Assembly: GCA_964531325.1 (NCBI GenBank)
Contig: CAZHCW010000010.1
Location: forward strand, 62,001-126,000
Reading direction: 5' to 3'
DNA from: UTCHB3 sp964531325
GTDB lineage: Bacteria; Bacteroidota; Ignavibacteria; Ignavibacteriales; Ignavibacteriaceae
DNA: 64,000 nucleotides
In this document: positions 26,276-35,943 of the stretch, piece by piece
Layout: every line of letters starts with the position of its first letter
How positions within the stretch are numbered: the stretch's first letter is position 1
Notes under the pieces: generated by a model
The model's input: only the letters and a program-made list of their open reading frames with translations
What the model was told of the DNA's origin: nothing
Databases searched by the model: none
Position numbers and translations under genes: made by a program

Positions 26276-27475
26276 ATGCAACTCCCCCAATATAAAACCA
26301 TTACCCGGCTCACTTCAGAGATCAAAGGAACTCTCGAGCAAGGATTTAAATTTGAGACCGTAATTGGTGAGGTTTCCAACTTCAAACCTCACTACTCGGG
26401 TCACTGGTACTTTACGCTAAAAGATGCCGGGGCACAGATTTCGTGCTGTATGTGGGCTGGGAATAATAAAAAAATTAACTTCACCCCAAAAGATGGTTCA
26501 CAGATAGTTGTTACCGGCTCTGTTACTGTTTATCCCCCAAGAGGAAACTATCAGTTGGATATTACCGATATGAAAAATACAGGGGTGGGTGATCTTCAGG
26601 TGGCTTTCGAATTTCTAAAAGAAAAACTGGGGAAAGAAGGACTCTTTGAATCGGCACGAAAAAGGGAAGTAAGAACATTTCCATCAAAGATCGGAATTGT
26701 CACCTCCCCTACCGGGGCAGCGTTCCAGGATATGATTTCAGTTGCCAATCGGAGATTCCCACTTGTTGAACTTGTTCTTGCTCCTGCGAAGGTTCAAGGT
26801 GAGGGGGCTGCTACTTCGATAGCTAATGGAATTGCCGCTCTTAATGAGTTCGACGATATCGATGTAATTATTATAGGCAGAGGTGGAGGAAGCCTTGAAG
26901 ACCTCTGGGCTTTCAATGAGGAAGTTACTGCCAGAGCAGTGTTTAATTCCAGAATTCCTGTAATTTCAGCAGTAGGTCATGAAGTTGACTTCACTATTTC
27001 AGATTTTGTTGCCGACATCAGGGCTGCAACACCCACCGCAGCAATGGAACTTGTAACCCCGGATAAAATGAAGGTGGAAGCAGCACTCCATGATTTCAGG
27101 AATAATTTTGATTTGAGTCTCGCTTCATACCTTCAGGGTAAAAAAGATTCGGTTTTAAGATTTATTAATTCCCCTGTTGTGAAAACTCCCGGTAACATCA
27201 TAAAAATGAACAGCCAAAAACTTGATCTTACTATGATGAGACTGGAAAATACGATGAATACTAATCTTAAAGATTTGAAAAACAGAGTCAATTCTGCTAT
27301 ATTGCACTTAAAGTCGAATGATCATAACAGAATCCTCAAAAAAGGATTTGTTTTTGTAACCCAAAACAATAAATTTATTAAATCATCACAAGAACTCAAA
27401 TTAAAAGATCAGTTTCAATTGAACTTTTTTGACGGGAAAATTCTTATTGAAGGTAATAATGGAAAAAGTAAATAG
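26276..27475 (+). CDS. xseA: Exodeoxyribonuclease VII large subunit
   Basis: The catalytic subunit of exonuclease VII, which degrades single-stranded DNA from both ends. The 399-residue protein has an N-terminal OB fold (EVSNFKPHYSGHWYFTLKD near residue 31) and the nuclease core with IGIVTSPTGAAFQDMI near 135, VIIIGRGGGSLEDLW near 200 and ISAVGHEVDFTISDFVAD near 232. A C-terminal coiled-coil follows. Its stop overlaps the xseB start by 17 nt, the usual coupled arrangement of the pair. Confidence 0.95.
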   Translation: MQLPQYKTITRLTSEIKGTLEQGFKFETVIGEVSNFKPHYSGHWYFTLKDAGAQISCCMWAGNNKKINFTPKDGSQIVVTGSVTVYPPRGNYQLDITDMKNTGVGDLQVAFEFLKEKLGKEGLFESARKREVRTFPSKIGIVTSPTGAAFQDMISVANRRFPLVELVLAPAKVQGEGAATSIANGIAALNEFDDIDVIIIGRGGGSLEDLWAFNEEVTARAVFNSRIPVISAVGHEVDFTISDFVADIRAATPTAAMELVTPDKMKVEAALHDFRNNFDLSLASYLQGKKDSVLRFINSPVVKTPGNIIKMNSQKLDLTMMRLENTMNTNLKDLKNRVNSAILHLKSNDHNRILKKGFVFVTQNNKFIKSSQELKLKDQFQLNFFDGKILIEGNNGKSK

Positions 27476-27671
27476 CGATATCACAGCATTCAAGATTAAA
27501 CTTGAAAGAATTGAACAGATATCTGAACTTCTTGAAGACCAGGACCTCGATCTTGAACAGGCAATTAAACTCTACGAAGAAGGCATGATTCTTTCTCAAG
27601 AGTGCCTTAAATCCCTTCAGGCTGCTGAAGTAAAAATTACAGAATTAAAAAACTCATTCAATACGCTTTAA
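27459..27671 (+). CDS. xseB: Exodeoxyribonuclease VII small subunit
   Basis: A 70-residue helical-hairpin protein that binds the coiled-coil of XseA. The family motif LERIEQISELLEDQDLDLEQ, followed by AIKLYEEGM, spans residues 11-40. The ATG at 27459, preceded by GAAGG, is chosen over the in-frame ATG at 27429. It overlaps the end of xseA by 17 nt and is followed after 40 bp by dxs, a linkage (xseA-xseB-dxs) seen in many bacteria. Confidence 0.92.
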   Translation: MEKVNSDITAFKIKLERIEQISELLEDQDLDLEQAIKLYEEGMILSQECLKSLQAAEVKITELKNSFNTL

Positions 27672-27711
27672 TGATTACCCGATAAACCACTTTTTTCTTT
27701 GGAGAAACCGA

Positions 27712-29631
27712 ATGCTTGATATGAACAACTACCCCGCACTATCGAAGGTAAATGTTCCCGCAGATTTTAGAGACTTTACAATCCCCGAGCTTAAACAGCT
27801 CTGTACTGATGTCAGGCAGTATATGGTGGATGTTATCTCAGTTATTGGTGGTCATTTTGGCGGGGGGCTGGGCGCAGTCGAATTAACTGTCGCCATGCAC
27901 AAAGTATTTAATACACCTCAAGATCAGATAGTTTGGGATACAGGTCATCAAGCTTATCCACACAAAATTCTCACAGGGAGAAAAGAACTCCTTCCAACTA
28001 TAAGACAACTCAATGGCATTTCAGGCTTCTTGAAAAGAAATGAAAGTGAATACGACGCCTTTGGTGCTGGTCACGCCTCCACATCCATCTCCGCAGCTTT
28101 GGGAATTGCTGAAGCAAATAAATATATGGGTACCAATCGTAAGGTAATTGCAGTAATCGGTGATGGTGCCATGACTGGTGGAATGGCTTATGAGGCAATG
28201 AATAATGCCGGTATGCTCGGTGCAAATCTGATTGTGGTTCTAAATGACAACAACATGTCGATCGCATCAAATGTATGGCAATTTTCAAACTATTTTACTT
28301 CAATTATTACTAATCCCGAATACAACAAATTTAAAGGTTATGTCTGGGATCTTACCGGCAAAATGGATAATTTTGGCGACCGCCTTCGGAAAGTTGTTGG
28401 CAGGGTTGAAGGTGGCCTAAAGTCAATCGTAACCCCGGGTATGCTTTTTGAGGCTCTCGGTTTTCGCTATTTTGGACCCATTAATGGTCACAATGTCCAC
28501 CACCTTGTTAAAGTTTTTGAAGCAGCTAAAGGACTTACAGGTCCAATCCTCATTCATGCCAACACTGAAAAAGGAAAAGGTTACGCCCCTGCTGAAAAAC
28601 ACATTCAAAGACTTCATGCATCAACTCCTTTTGATAAAGTAACAGGAATTGCTTACAAAAAGGAAGGTGCTCCGGCAGCCTACACGAAAATCTTCGGCGA
28701 TGCTCTGGTTGAAATTGTAAAACAAAATCCCAAAGTGGTGGGTATTACTGCAGCTATGCCCGACGGAACAGGATTAAATATTTTACAGGAAAAATGCCCT
28801 GAAAACTATTATGATGTTGGAATTGCTGAAGAACATGGTGTTACTTTTTCAGCCGGTCTTGCTACCCAGGGGGTTATTCCTGTTGTCGCAATATACTCTA
28901 CTTTTCTTCAAAGAGCAATAGATCAAATAGTTCATGATATCGCTCTTCAGAAGTTGCATGTGGTATTTGTCCTCGATCGCGCCGGGCTTGTTGGTGCAGA
29001 TGGCCCAACCCACCACGGAACACTTGATCTTACCTATCTTAGAATGATTCCCAAAATGGTAATCATGGCTCCAAAAGATGAAAACGAATTAAGAAACATG
29101 CTTTACACGGCAACCAAATTAGAAGGTGGTCCCGTTGCTATTCGTTACCCAAGAGGAAATGCACTCGGGGTACCTCTCAGTGATGAGTTTACTCAGTACG
29201 AGGTTGGCAAAGCTGAGGTAATCACAGAAGGTAGCGATGTTGCCATTCTCGCGGTTGGTTCCATGGTTGATTATGCAACAAAGGTGATCCCAAAACTTCA
29301 AGAATTTGGAATTTCGGCAAAACTCGTAAATATGCGATTTATAAAACCGCTTGATACAGATCTTCTTGATGGAATTGCTGACTCTCATAAAAAGATTATT
29401 ACTCTCGAAGAAAACACCCTTGTTGGAGGGTTTGGCTCTGCGATCACAGAGTACTTTTGTGACAAACTTTATAAAAATGATATCTTAAGAATAGGTTTAC
29501 CTGATGGTTTTGTTGATCATGGAACTCAGGCCGAGTTACACCATCTGCTTGAAATTGACCCCGAGGGGATTTTTAATAAAATAAAGAACTTCTGTCAAGC
29601 CGAAAAACATATTGATGAGGTGTTGGTCTAA
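27712..29631 (+). CDS. dxs: 1-deoxy-D-xylulose-5-phosphate synthase
   Basis: Condenses pyruvate and glyceraldehyde 3-phosphate with thiamine diphosphate, the entry step of the MEP isoprenoid pathway, which would supply the menaquinone side chain. At 639 residues it is slightly longer than E. coli Dxs. The N-terminal TPP domain has DTGHQAYPHKIL near residue 82 and GDGAMTGGMAYEAMNNAG near 150. The transketolase-like middle domain has DRAGLVGADGPTHHG near 425. The C-terminal domain follows. GGAG lies 7 nt before the ATG. It overlaps the oxidoreductase gene by one base (TAATG). Confidence 0.95.
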   Translation: MLDMNNYPALSKVNVPADFRDFTIPELKQLCTDVRQYMVDVISVIGGHFGGGLGAVELTVAMHKVFNTPQDQIVWDTGHQAYPHKILTGRKELLPTIRQLNGISGFLKRNESEYDAFGAGHASTSISAALGIAEANKYMGTNRKVIAVIGDGAMTGGMAYEAMNNAGMLGANLIVVLNDNNMSIASNVWQFSNYFTSIITNPEYNKFKGYVWDLTGKMDNFGDRLRKVVGRVEGGLKSIVTPGMLFEALGFRYFGPINGHNVHHLVKVFEAAKGLTGPILIHANTEKGKGYAPAEKHIQRLHASTPFDKVTGIAYKKEGAPAAYTKIFGDALVEIVKQNPKVVGITAAMPDGTGLNILQEKCPENYYDVGIAEEHGVTFSAGLATQGVIPVVAIYSTFLQRAIDQIVHDIALQKLHVVFVLDRAGLVGADGPTHHGTLDLTYLRMIPKMVIMAPKDENELRNMLYTATKLEGGPVAIRYPRGNALGVPLSDEFTQYEVGKAEVITEGSDVAILAVGSMVDYATKVIPKLQEFGISAKLVNMRFIKPLDTDLLDGIADSHKKIITLEENTLVGGFGSAITEYFCDKLYKNDILRIGLPDGFVDHGTQAELHHLLEIDPEGIFNKIKNFCQAEKHIDEVLV

Positions 29632-30632
29632 TGTCAAAAATAAAATTCGGAATCATTGGATTAGGTGGAATTTCTCAATTAATTCATCTTCCCGATCTCT
29701 ATAAGAACAGGGATGTGGAAATTGCTGCCATTGCAGACATCAATAAAAATGCTCTTGATGAGGTCTCCACTAAATTTAAAATTGAGAAACAATTTACCGA
29801 TTATCGAAAAATGTTGGAGTCAGTGGAGATCGATGCGGTTCTAATTGCCACACCGACCAAATCGCACAAACAAATCGCGCTTGATTGTGTTAATGCGGGA
29901 AAACATATCCTTGTTGAAAAACCACTTGCACGATCTCTGGAAGAAGCCCGGGAGATAACCGAAGTGGCAAAAACAAAGGATGTTCTTGCCATGGTCGGGA
30001 TGAATATGAGATATCGCCCCGATATAATGCTTTTGAAAAGTATTGTCGGTTCCGGTGAACTTGGTAAACCATTTTATGTGAAAGGTTCCTGGTTCAAATC
30101 CCAGTCAAGTTCTGCTAAATGGTTTACAAAAAAAGATGAATCAGGTGGTGGTGTAATATTTGACCTTGGGATTGTATTGCTCGATCTTGCATTATGGTTC
30201 CTTGATTTCCCCGAAGTAAGATCAGTCTCTACACAGAATTTCAACATCAGAACAAAAAATGTTGAGGATTCCTCTATAAGTCTCATTCGTACCAACCCAA
30301 ACTCTTTAATTTATCTTGAATCTTCCTGGGCAATTTCCCCGGAAAGGGACACATTCAATATCGAAATCTACTGTGACAAAGGGAATGCACTGATTAACCC
30401 CCTTCGTGTAATAAAAAATATTGATGGACAAAGTCTCGAACTAAAACCGATGATGAACGAAAATCGTAAAATCAATTTTGAAAAATCTTATCAGAACGAG
30501 CTGAATCACTTCATTGGTGCCATTAAAGGCTTGAACCCTCTTCTCTCCACAGTAGAAGACTCTGCTTCAAGATTAAAAATTATTGAAAACATGTATCTCT
30601 CAGCGAAGCTGAACCAGGAGGTTCTTCTCTAA
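29631..30632 (+). CDS. Gfo/Idh/MocA family oxidoreductase
   Basis: A 333-residue NAD(P)-dependent dehydrogenase with the N-terminal Rossmann motif GIIGLGGISQLIHLP (residues 6-20) and the catalytic EKPLA lysine near residue 96. The C-terminal beta-sheet domain is typical of the family, with the GGGVIFDLGIVLLDL segment near 174. Members act on sugars, inositols and related substrates; nothing here shows which. It is translationally coupled to dxs and sits 2 bp ahead of the response-regulator gene, but a functional link to either is not evident. Confidence 0.88.
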   Translation: MSKIKFGIIGLGGISQLIHLPDLYKNRDVEIAAIADINKNALDEVSTKFKIEKQFTDYRKMLESVEIDAVLIATPTKSHKQIALDCVNAGKHILVEKPLARSLEEAREITEVAKTKDVLAMVGMNMRYRPDIMLLKSIVGSGELGKPFYVKGSWFKSQSSSAKWFTKKDESGGGVIFDLGIVLLDLALWFLDFPEVRSVSTQNFNIRTKNVEDSSISLIRTNPNSLIYLESSWAISPERDTFNIEIYCDKGNALINPLRVIKNIDGQSLELKPMMNENRKINFEKSYQNELNHFIGAIKGLNPLLSTVEDSASRLKIIENMYLSAKLNQEVLL

Positions 30633-30634
30633 AC

Positions 30635-31330
30635 ATGAAAACTAAAATTTTAATTGTGGAAGATGAAAGAGACATTGTAGAGTTTTTAACCTACAATTTG
30701 GAGGCTGAAAACTTCAATGTAATCTCCGCTCATGATGGTGAAGAAGGATTAAAAAAGATGGAAGAAAAGCCGGATATTGTTCTTCTCGATATCATGATGC
30801 CAAAAATGGATGGATATGAGGTTTGCCGGAGAATCAGGGAAAACAAAAAAACTGCAAAACTTCCTGTTATCTTCCTCTCAGCAAAATCAAGTGAATATGA
30901 TGAGCTCAAGGGTCTCGATCTGGGAGCAAACGACTACATCCTTAAGCCTGTCTCCCCTGCCAAGTTGGTTGCAAAAGTAAAATCCACCCTCAGGAATGTT
31001 GCAGGAGTCGCGTCAGACGAAGATAATCCTCTCACTAATGTAAAAATGGGACCAATTGAAATTGACAGGGAGAAATATACTGTTTCAATTAATTCAACTG
31101 AGAAAGTTTTTCCCCGAAAAGAGTTTGAACTCCTGTTTTACCTGATGAGTGCTCCCGGTACCGTTTTTAGCAGAAACACATTATTGAGAGATATATGGGG
31201 CTCAGATGTTTTTGTTGTTGACAGGACTGTTGATGTACACATAAGAAAAATCAGAGAAAAACTTGATGAATATCAATACTTAATTGAGACCGTAAAAGGT
31301 GTCGGTTACCGTTTCAAAGAGATTGAGTAA
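30635..31330 (+). CDS. OmpR/PhoB family response regulator
   Basis: A 231-residue regulator. The receiver domain (1-120) has the acidic pair in VEDERD, the phospho-acceptor in VLLDIMMPKMDG (Asp53 or so), the switch residues in FLSAKS and lysine in YILKPVSPAKL. A C-terminal winged-helix domain (about 135-230) ends in VDRTVDVHIRKIREKL and GVGYRFKEIE. It forms a two-component pair with the overlapping kinase gene and resembles PhoB, so phosphate control is possible but not shown; no phosphate transport genes are in the window. Confidence 0.93.
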   Translation: MKTKILIVEDERDIVEFLTYNLEAENFNVISAHDGEEGLKKMEEKPDIVLLDIMMPKMDGYEVCRRIRENKKTAKLPVIFLSAKSSEYDELKGLDLGANDYILKPVSPAKLVAKVKSTLRNVAGVASDEDNPLTNVKMGPIEIDREKYTVSINSTEKVFPRKEFELLFYLMSAPGTVFSRNTLLRDIWGSDVFVVDRTVDVHIRKIREKLDEYQYLIETVKGVGYRFKEIE

Positions 31331-32339
31331 TCCTCTATCAGCCGCTTCGCGTTATAGAAAGGAATTGCTCCTTTCGATTACTTCGTTTATCGTTGTCTCA
31401 CTAATATTTTATTCTTTTAATACAAGCCCCATATCGTTTATTATTATCGGATCAGTCTGGCAGGTACTACTCTATTATTACATTGGGAAACGAAGATATT
31501 CAGACCTTTCTCAAATTAAAAAAACTTTACGGGTTATTGCCAACAGAGAAATGGAATTAACAAATAGTATCGAATTGGATAAGGGGCTTGAAGATATTCA
31601 AGTTGAACTAAATGAAATGATCAATAAGATAAACAGCGACTTTATCTATCTAAAAAAACTTGAGCAAACTAGAAAAGAATTTCTTGGTAATGTTTCGCAC
31701 GAGTTGAAAACTCCAATATTTGCAATCGGCGGTTATATTGAAACATTACTAAACGGTGCAATTTCTGACCAAAGGGTGAATATGCACTTTTTGCAGAAAG
31801 CTTACGATCATACTCAGAATTTAAGTAACCTGCTTAACGACCTGATTGATATCTCACTAATCGAGTCAGGGCAACTCAAAATGAGTTTTAGATATTTTAA
31901 TTTGAAAAATTTTCTTGCTGAACTTGCCGAAGAATTTAACCCGACAATTTCAGGCACCCCGATTCAACTTGTTATCCAACCCGTTCGGAAGGGATTACAG
32001 ATTTACGGCGATAAAACCCGTTTCAGGCAGGTTATGATCAATTTATTACAAAATGCTGTTAAATACTCATCTGAAGGATCGATTCAAATAATTGTTGAAG
32101 AGAATAGTGATGACTGCACGATCATGGTGAAGGATGAAGGAGTTGGTATTCAGGAGGATGATCTCCCAAGAATTTTTGAAAGGTTTTATCGTGTGGATAA
32201 AGCCAGATCCAGGGATGTTGGGGGAACGGGGCTGGGCCTCGCAATTGTTAAACATATTCTGGAAGCTCACAATTCAAAAATAGAAGTTAAAAGCAAATAT
32301 GGAGAGGGTTCCACCTTTTTCTTTAAGCTTGCAAAATAA
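31299..32339 (+). CDS. PhoR-like sensor histidine kinase
   Basis: A 346-residue membrane kinase with two N-terminal transmembrane helices separated by a very short loop, so sensing is likely intramembrane or cytoplasmic. HisKA has the phospho-histidine in NVSHELKTPIF near residue 133. HATPase_c follows with the N box NLLQNAVKYSS near 250, the DEGVGI and GGTGLGLAIVKHIL boxes. There is no periplasmic sensor domain. The frame begins at a GTG overlapping the regulator gene by 32 nt; a TTG at 31323 is a possible alternative. It partners with the regulator just upstream. Confidence 0.9.
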   Translation: MSVTVSKRLSNPLSAASRYRKELLLSITSFIVVSLIFYSFNTSPISFIIIGSVWQVLLYYYIGKRRYSDLSQIKKTLRVIANREMELTNSIELDKGLEDIQVELNEMINKINSDFIYLKKLEQTRKEFLGNVSHELKTPIFAIGGYIETLLNGAISDQRVNMHFLQKAYDHTQNLSNLLNDLIDISLIESGQLKMSFRYFNLKNFLAELAEEFNPTISGTPIQLVIQPVRKGLQIYGDKTRFRQVMINLLQNAVKYSSEGSIQIIVEENSDDCTIMVKDEGVGIQEDDLPRIFERFYRVDKARSRDVGGTGLGLAIVKHILEAHNSKIEVKSKYGEGSTFFFKLAK

Positions 32340-32346
32340 AATTATT

Positions 32347-33693
32347 ATGGCATTTTATTCCGATACAGAAACAGACATTCAAGAAATTCATTCACATTGT
32401 TATCCAAACGGGGTCACAACCAGGTATTATGAGTTGAACCTCCCGGGTATTTCACTGATTTCCGCAATGCACATTGATAAAGATGATTTTTTTTATCTTC
32501 GGTCTCCTGAGAAATCTACTGAAATGGTGGCGATTGGTAAACTCAAATCATTTTCCATAAATAATTACAACGAACTTAGTAATTTTAAATTATCGCTTGA
32601 TTTCCCTCCCATTGACGCAAAATGTGAAAAATTACCCGATTATTTTTCTTATATCTCATTCCCCTTTAACTCCTCTCCCGGGATCCCTTACTCAAGTTGG
32701 GTAATACCCGAAGTGGTTATTAAAACGAATGGTGAAAGATGTCTTTTTCGGATTAATTCAACCGTTGAAAATTTTAATTTTGATGCAAAAATTCAAGAAT
32801 TGGTACTCTTGCTTAATTTGCATCCGGAATATGAAACCGGAAATTCTACTGCGGGTGTCACCGTCAAATCGACAAAGGATGAATCATTATCGGAATTCTC
32901 CGAAAAAGTGATAAAAATGAAATCACAAATCACTTCAGGTGTTTTAACCAAGGGTGTTGTCTCAAGACAACGAATAGTAAGGTTTGAAGGGAAATTTAAC
33001 TTTCACAATGCGATAAATACGCTGGCTTCAAAATATCCTGAGTGCACCATTCTTCTTACAAACTATTCAAACAAATTGTTTATTGCAGCTACCCCGGAAA
33101 CGCTATTCAGGCTTGATGGATGTAATCTTGTTACCGAAGCTGTAGCAGGCTCAATTCAGTCATCTGACGAAATTTCAGAACAACTGACAAGAGAGAATGA
33201 ACTTCTCCATTCAGCTAAAAATCTCGAAGAGCACTTTATTGTGAGAGATTTTATTGTTAATAATCTCAAACTGATTGCTCCCGAAGTATCTTTTGATCAC
33301 AAACCTGGCACAAGAAAATTAAAAAATGTAACTCACCTCGTTACTAAAGTTTCTGCAAGATTACCAGGAAATACTTCACCGATCGAATTAATTAAACTCC
33401 TTTTCCCTACTCCCGCACTCTGTGGATACCCGAAAGTGGAGGCTGCCACTATTATTAATGAAATTGAAGGAAAACCGAGAGACCTTTATGGCGGAGTTTT
33501 TGGTTACATCACTACCGGTGGATTATCGGAATATTTTGTCTCTATTCGTTGCGGTTTCCTGCTTGATGACCACGCAATTTTATATGCCGGTGGTGGAATA
33601 GTTGCCAACTCTGATCCTGCAGAAGAATTTGCAGAAACTGAAATAAAATTTACACCCCTGAATTCCCTCTTTATAGATGAAATACAACATTAA
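32347..33693 (+). CDS. menF: Isochorismate synthase
   Basis: Converts chorismate to isochorismate for menaquinone. The 448-residue protein carries the C-terminal chorismate-binding domain: TEAVAGSIQSSDE near residue 262, the HFIVRDFIV helix, LFPTPALCGYPK near 355, RDLYGGVFGY near 380, and IVANSDPAEEFAETEIK at the end. Its catalytic lysine region near TKGVVSRQRIV (residue 200) suits isochorismate synthase rather than anthranilate synthase, and the neighbour menD confirms the pathway. The ATG at 32347 is chosen over an in-frame start inside the kinase gene. It overlaps menD by 17 nt. Confidence 0.92.
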   Translation: MAFYSDTETDIQEIHSHCYPNGVTTRYYELNLPGISLISAMHIDKDDFFYLRSPEKSTEMVAIGKLKSFSINNYNELSNFKLSLDFPPIDAKCEKLPDYFSYISFPFNSSPGIPYSSWVIPEVVIKTNGERCLFRINSTVENFNFDAKIQELVLLLNLHPEYETGNSTAGVTVKSTKDESLSEFSEKVIKMKSQITSGVLTKGVVSRQRIVRFEGKFNFHNAINTLASKYPECTILLTNYSNKLFIAATPETLFRLDGCNLVTEAVAGSIQSSDEISEQLTRENELLHSAKNLEEHFIVRDFIVNNLKLIAPEVSFDHKPGTRKLKNVTHLVTKVSARLPGNTSPIELIKLLFPTPALCGYPKVEAATIINEIEGKPRDLYGGVFGYITTGGLSEYFVSIRCGFLLDDHAILYAGGGIVANSDPAEEFAETEIKFTPLNSLFIDEIQH

Positions 33694-35437
33694 TTTCCTT
33701 GTCGCTCAACTTCTGGCTGAAACGCTCGTAAAACTTGGTCTTAAACATGTTTGTTTATCTCCCGGGTCCAGAAACACCCCACTTACTCTCGCTTTTGCAA
33801 GAAATGAAAAGATAGATAAAAAGGTTTTTGTTGACGAAAGATCATCCGCTTTTTTTGCATTGGGAGTGGCAAAAGCTTTGGGACTCCCGGCAGTTGTGGT
33901 GTGCACCTCCGGTACAGCTGCCGCAGAGTTGTATCCGGCCATTGTGGAGGCCTACACGGCTCAAGTTCCCCTAATAGTGATTACGGCCGACAGACCCGGG
34001 TATCTGAAAAATACCGGCTCTAATCAGACGATTAATCAAACAAACATCTATTCTGCAAATTGTGACCATTTTTTCGACCCCGGATTACCAGAAACTACTT
34101 TGTTTTATCTGCAAGGTATTGTGGAAATGTCTAAAAAAGCTTTTATGTGTGCAATTTCTCCGATCAAGGGACCGGTACACATCAATCTTCCTTTTGAAAA
34201 ACCTCTTGAACCCTCGTCATTTAATAGTGATATAACAGAAAGTGAACTCAATTCACTTCATTCACTGGTTAATTTTTCATTAGACTTTAAATCGAACACG
34301 ATTAACGATGACTCCAAACGGTTTAACAATTTCGTTTTACATCCCGATCATAAAGTTCTGATGATCCTCGCGAACAAACATTATGATGCCCGGTTTTTGA
34401 AAAGTTTAACACAATTTTCAGAGCGTCAAAACATTCCCGTTTGCCTCGAAGCAACTTTGGATGCTGATGCATCAATAAAAGGTAAATTCATCCGGAATCT
34501 TGGAAGCATGCTGCAATCTCTTAAATTTGTTGATTGGTTCGATCCTGACAGTATCATTATATTTGGCAGAAATCCGGTCTCAAAAAACCTCGAAAGATAT
34601 TTGAATAAATGTAATGTCCCCCTGTTTGTCGTTAACCCCAAGGGAGAAAACTTTGGAAAAGCTGCTGCAAACAAAACAGTAATAAAAATAGATGAAAATG
34701 ATTTCATCGACTCACTTCTGCCACAGGAAATAAACTCTTCAAAGATTCGAATTGACTTTAATCAGAAAATTTATAATTCTGATGAAATTTATGGTAATGA
34801 GTTAATTCGCACTTTTAAAGAAGAATGTCTCGATTCTGAGGTTGAAGCCTTGGCGGTACTGGCATCCATAATTTCAGTTAAGCCTGAAATTCCTCTCTTT
34901 ATTTCAAACAGTCTGCCAATTCGTGATTTCGATTTTCTTAAACAGTTTTTTCCGAATTCTGTTTATTCCAACAGAGGTGCAAGTGGAATAGATGGAATAA
35001 TTTCCACATCAGCAGGTATCTCAACCACAAATAAATTTCCTGTTGTTCTGGTTATCGGCGACTTGTCATTCCACTATGACAGTAATGTTTTACAATTTGT
35101 AAAAAAATCTCAAATTCCTTTGTTGATTATTCTCATGAATAACAGTGGCGGAAGTATCTTCGAATACCTGCCCATTTATTCCAATAGTGAAGAATTTGAT
35201 ACATATTTTAAAGTAGATACGGATATCGATTTTTGCAGTCTGGTGCGAGCCTATGGTGTGGAATATAGTTGTGTGGATTCTGTTTTAAGTTTTCGGGAAT
35301 CTATCAAGAATTTTTTTGACAAACCCGCACCAACAGTTCTTGAGCTTAAATTTGATTCCATTAATTCGAGGGAAAAAAAAGATAAACTTAAAACTGAAAT
35401 ACTGGCAGTTTTTGAGAAGAATTTATTAATCCCATGA
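33677..35437 (+). CDS. menD: 2-succinyl-5-enolpyruvyl-6-hydroxy-3-cyclohexene-1-carboxylate synthase
   Basis: A thiamine diphosphate enzyme that adds 2-oxoglutarate-derived succinyl semialdehyde to isochorismate, the first committed step of the classical menaquinone pathway. It is 586 residues long. The N-terminal signature VCLSPGSRNTPLTLAF near residue 24 and DERSSAFFALGVAKA near 52 are diagnostic. The C-terminal TPP-binding stretch includes VIGDLSFHYDSN near 455. The later men genes are not in the window. A weak hairpin follows. Confidence 0.94.
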   Translation: MKYNINFLVAQLLAETLVKLGLKHVCLSPGSRNTPLTLAFARNEKIDKKVFVDERSSAFFALGVAKALGLPAVVVCTSGTAAAELYPAIVEAYTAQVPLIVITADRPGYLKNTGSNQTINQTNIYSANCDHFFDPGLPETTLFYLQGIVEMSKKAFMCAISPIKGPVHINLPFEKPLEPSSFNSDITESELNSLHSLVNFSLDFKSNTINDDSKRFNNFVLHPDHKVLMILANKHYDARFLKSLTQFSERQNIPVCLEATLDADASIKGKFIRNLGSMLQSLKFVDWFDPDSIIIFGRNPVSKNLERYLNKCNVPLFVVNPKGENFGKAAANKTVIKIDENDFIDSLLPQEINSSKIRIDFNQKIYNSDEIYGNELIRTFKEECLDSEVEALAVLASIISVKPEIPLFISNSLPIRDFDFLKQFFPNSVYSNRGASGIDGIISTSAGISTTNKFPVVLVIGDLSFHYDSNVLQFVKKSQIPLLIILMNNSGGSIFEYLPIYSNSEEFDTYFKVDTDIDFCSLVRAYGVEYSCVDSVLSFRESIKNFFDKPAPTVLELKFDSINSREKKDKLKTEILAVFEKNLLIP

Positions 35438-35517
35438 TCTCTTCCCGACATCCTGTTTGTGTCTCATACCGTAAATAAATTGAACCTAATTAATAGTGCA
35501 ATTGTTTTATTTTTAAG

Positions 35518-35542
35518 TCACATTTAATTAGAATGTGATTTT
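35518..35542 (+). terminator. Possible weak terminator after menD
   Basis: TCACATT (35518-35524) pairs with AATGTGA (35532-35538) around a 7-nt loop and is followed by TTTTCC. It lies about 80 bp beyond the menD stop and just before the zinc-ribbon gene's ribosome site. Confidence 0.45.
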
Positions 35543-35569
35543 CCAAAAACGAAACAGGAGCTTTAAACT

Positions 35570-35878
35570 ATGTATTGCCCCGTATGTAAAGACACAAAAC
35601 TTGTAATTTCCAACAGACAAGAAGTAGAAATTGACTATTGCCCCGACTGCCGTGGAGTCTGGCTCGACAGAGGTGAACTTGATAAAATCATTGAGAGATC
35701 AGCTAAAAGCTTCAGTTCAGGAAGAGACGATGACCGTCGTGAGCCTTACCGCGAAAAAGATGATGATCATCGCGATAGAAATCGTGATAGTTTCCGTGAA
35801 AAGGATGGTTATTATCGTGAACATGAATATAAAAAGAAAAAAAGAGGTGGTTTTCTCGAGGATATTTTTGATTTCTAA
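35570..35878 (+). CDS. TFIIB-type zinc-ribbon protein
   Basis: A 102-residue protein. The N-terminal zf-TFIIB ribbon has CPVC at residues 3-6 and CPDC near 25-28, then the family motif GVWLDRGELDKI. A highly charged Asp/Arg-rich middle and a KKKKRGGFLEDIFDF tail follow; small proteins of this family often end in a similar FL-x-D/E-hydrophobic-FDF motif. The biochemical role is unknown. The gene has a GGAG ribosome site and is flanked by hairpins on both sides, so it is probably monocistronic. Confidence 0.83.
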   Translation: MYCPVCKDTKLVISNRQEVEIDYCPDCRGVWLDRGELDKIIERSAKSFSSGRDDDRREPYREKDDDHRDRNRDSFREKDGYYREHEYKKKKRGGFLEDIFDF

Positions 35879-35892
35879 GAAGTAAACCCGGT

Positions 35893-35940
35893 GTTTTAGA
35901 GAGAGAGAGGCAATTACTGCATCTCTCTCCCAAATCTTAA
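35893..35940. terminator. Hairpin between convergent zinc-ribbon and acyltransferase genes
   Basis: GAGAGAGA (35901-35908) pairs with TCTCTCTC (35922-35929) around 13 nt. T-rich sequence lies on the plus-strand side (AATTTTTAG) and an A-poor TTTTAGA side faces the other strand. It lies between two convergent stops. Confidence 0.5.
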
Positions 35941-35943
35941 TTT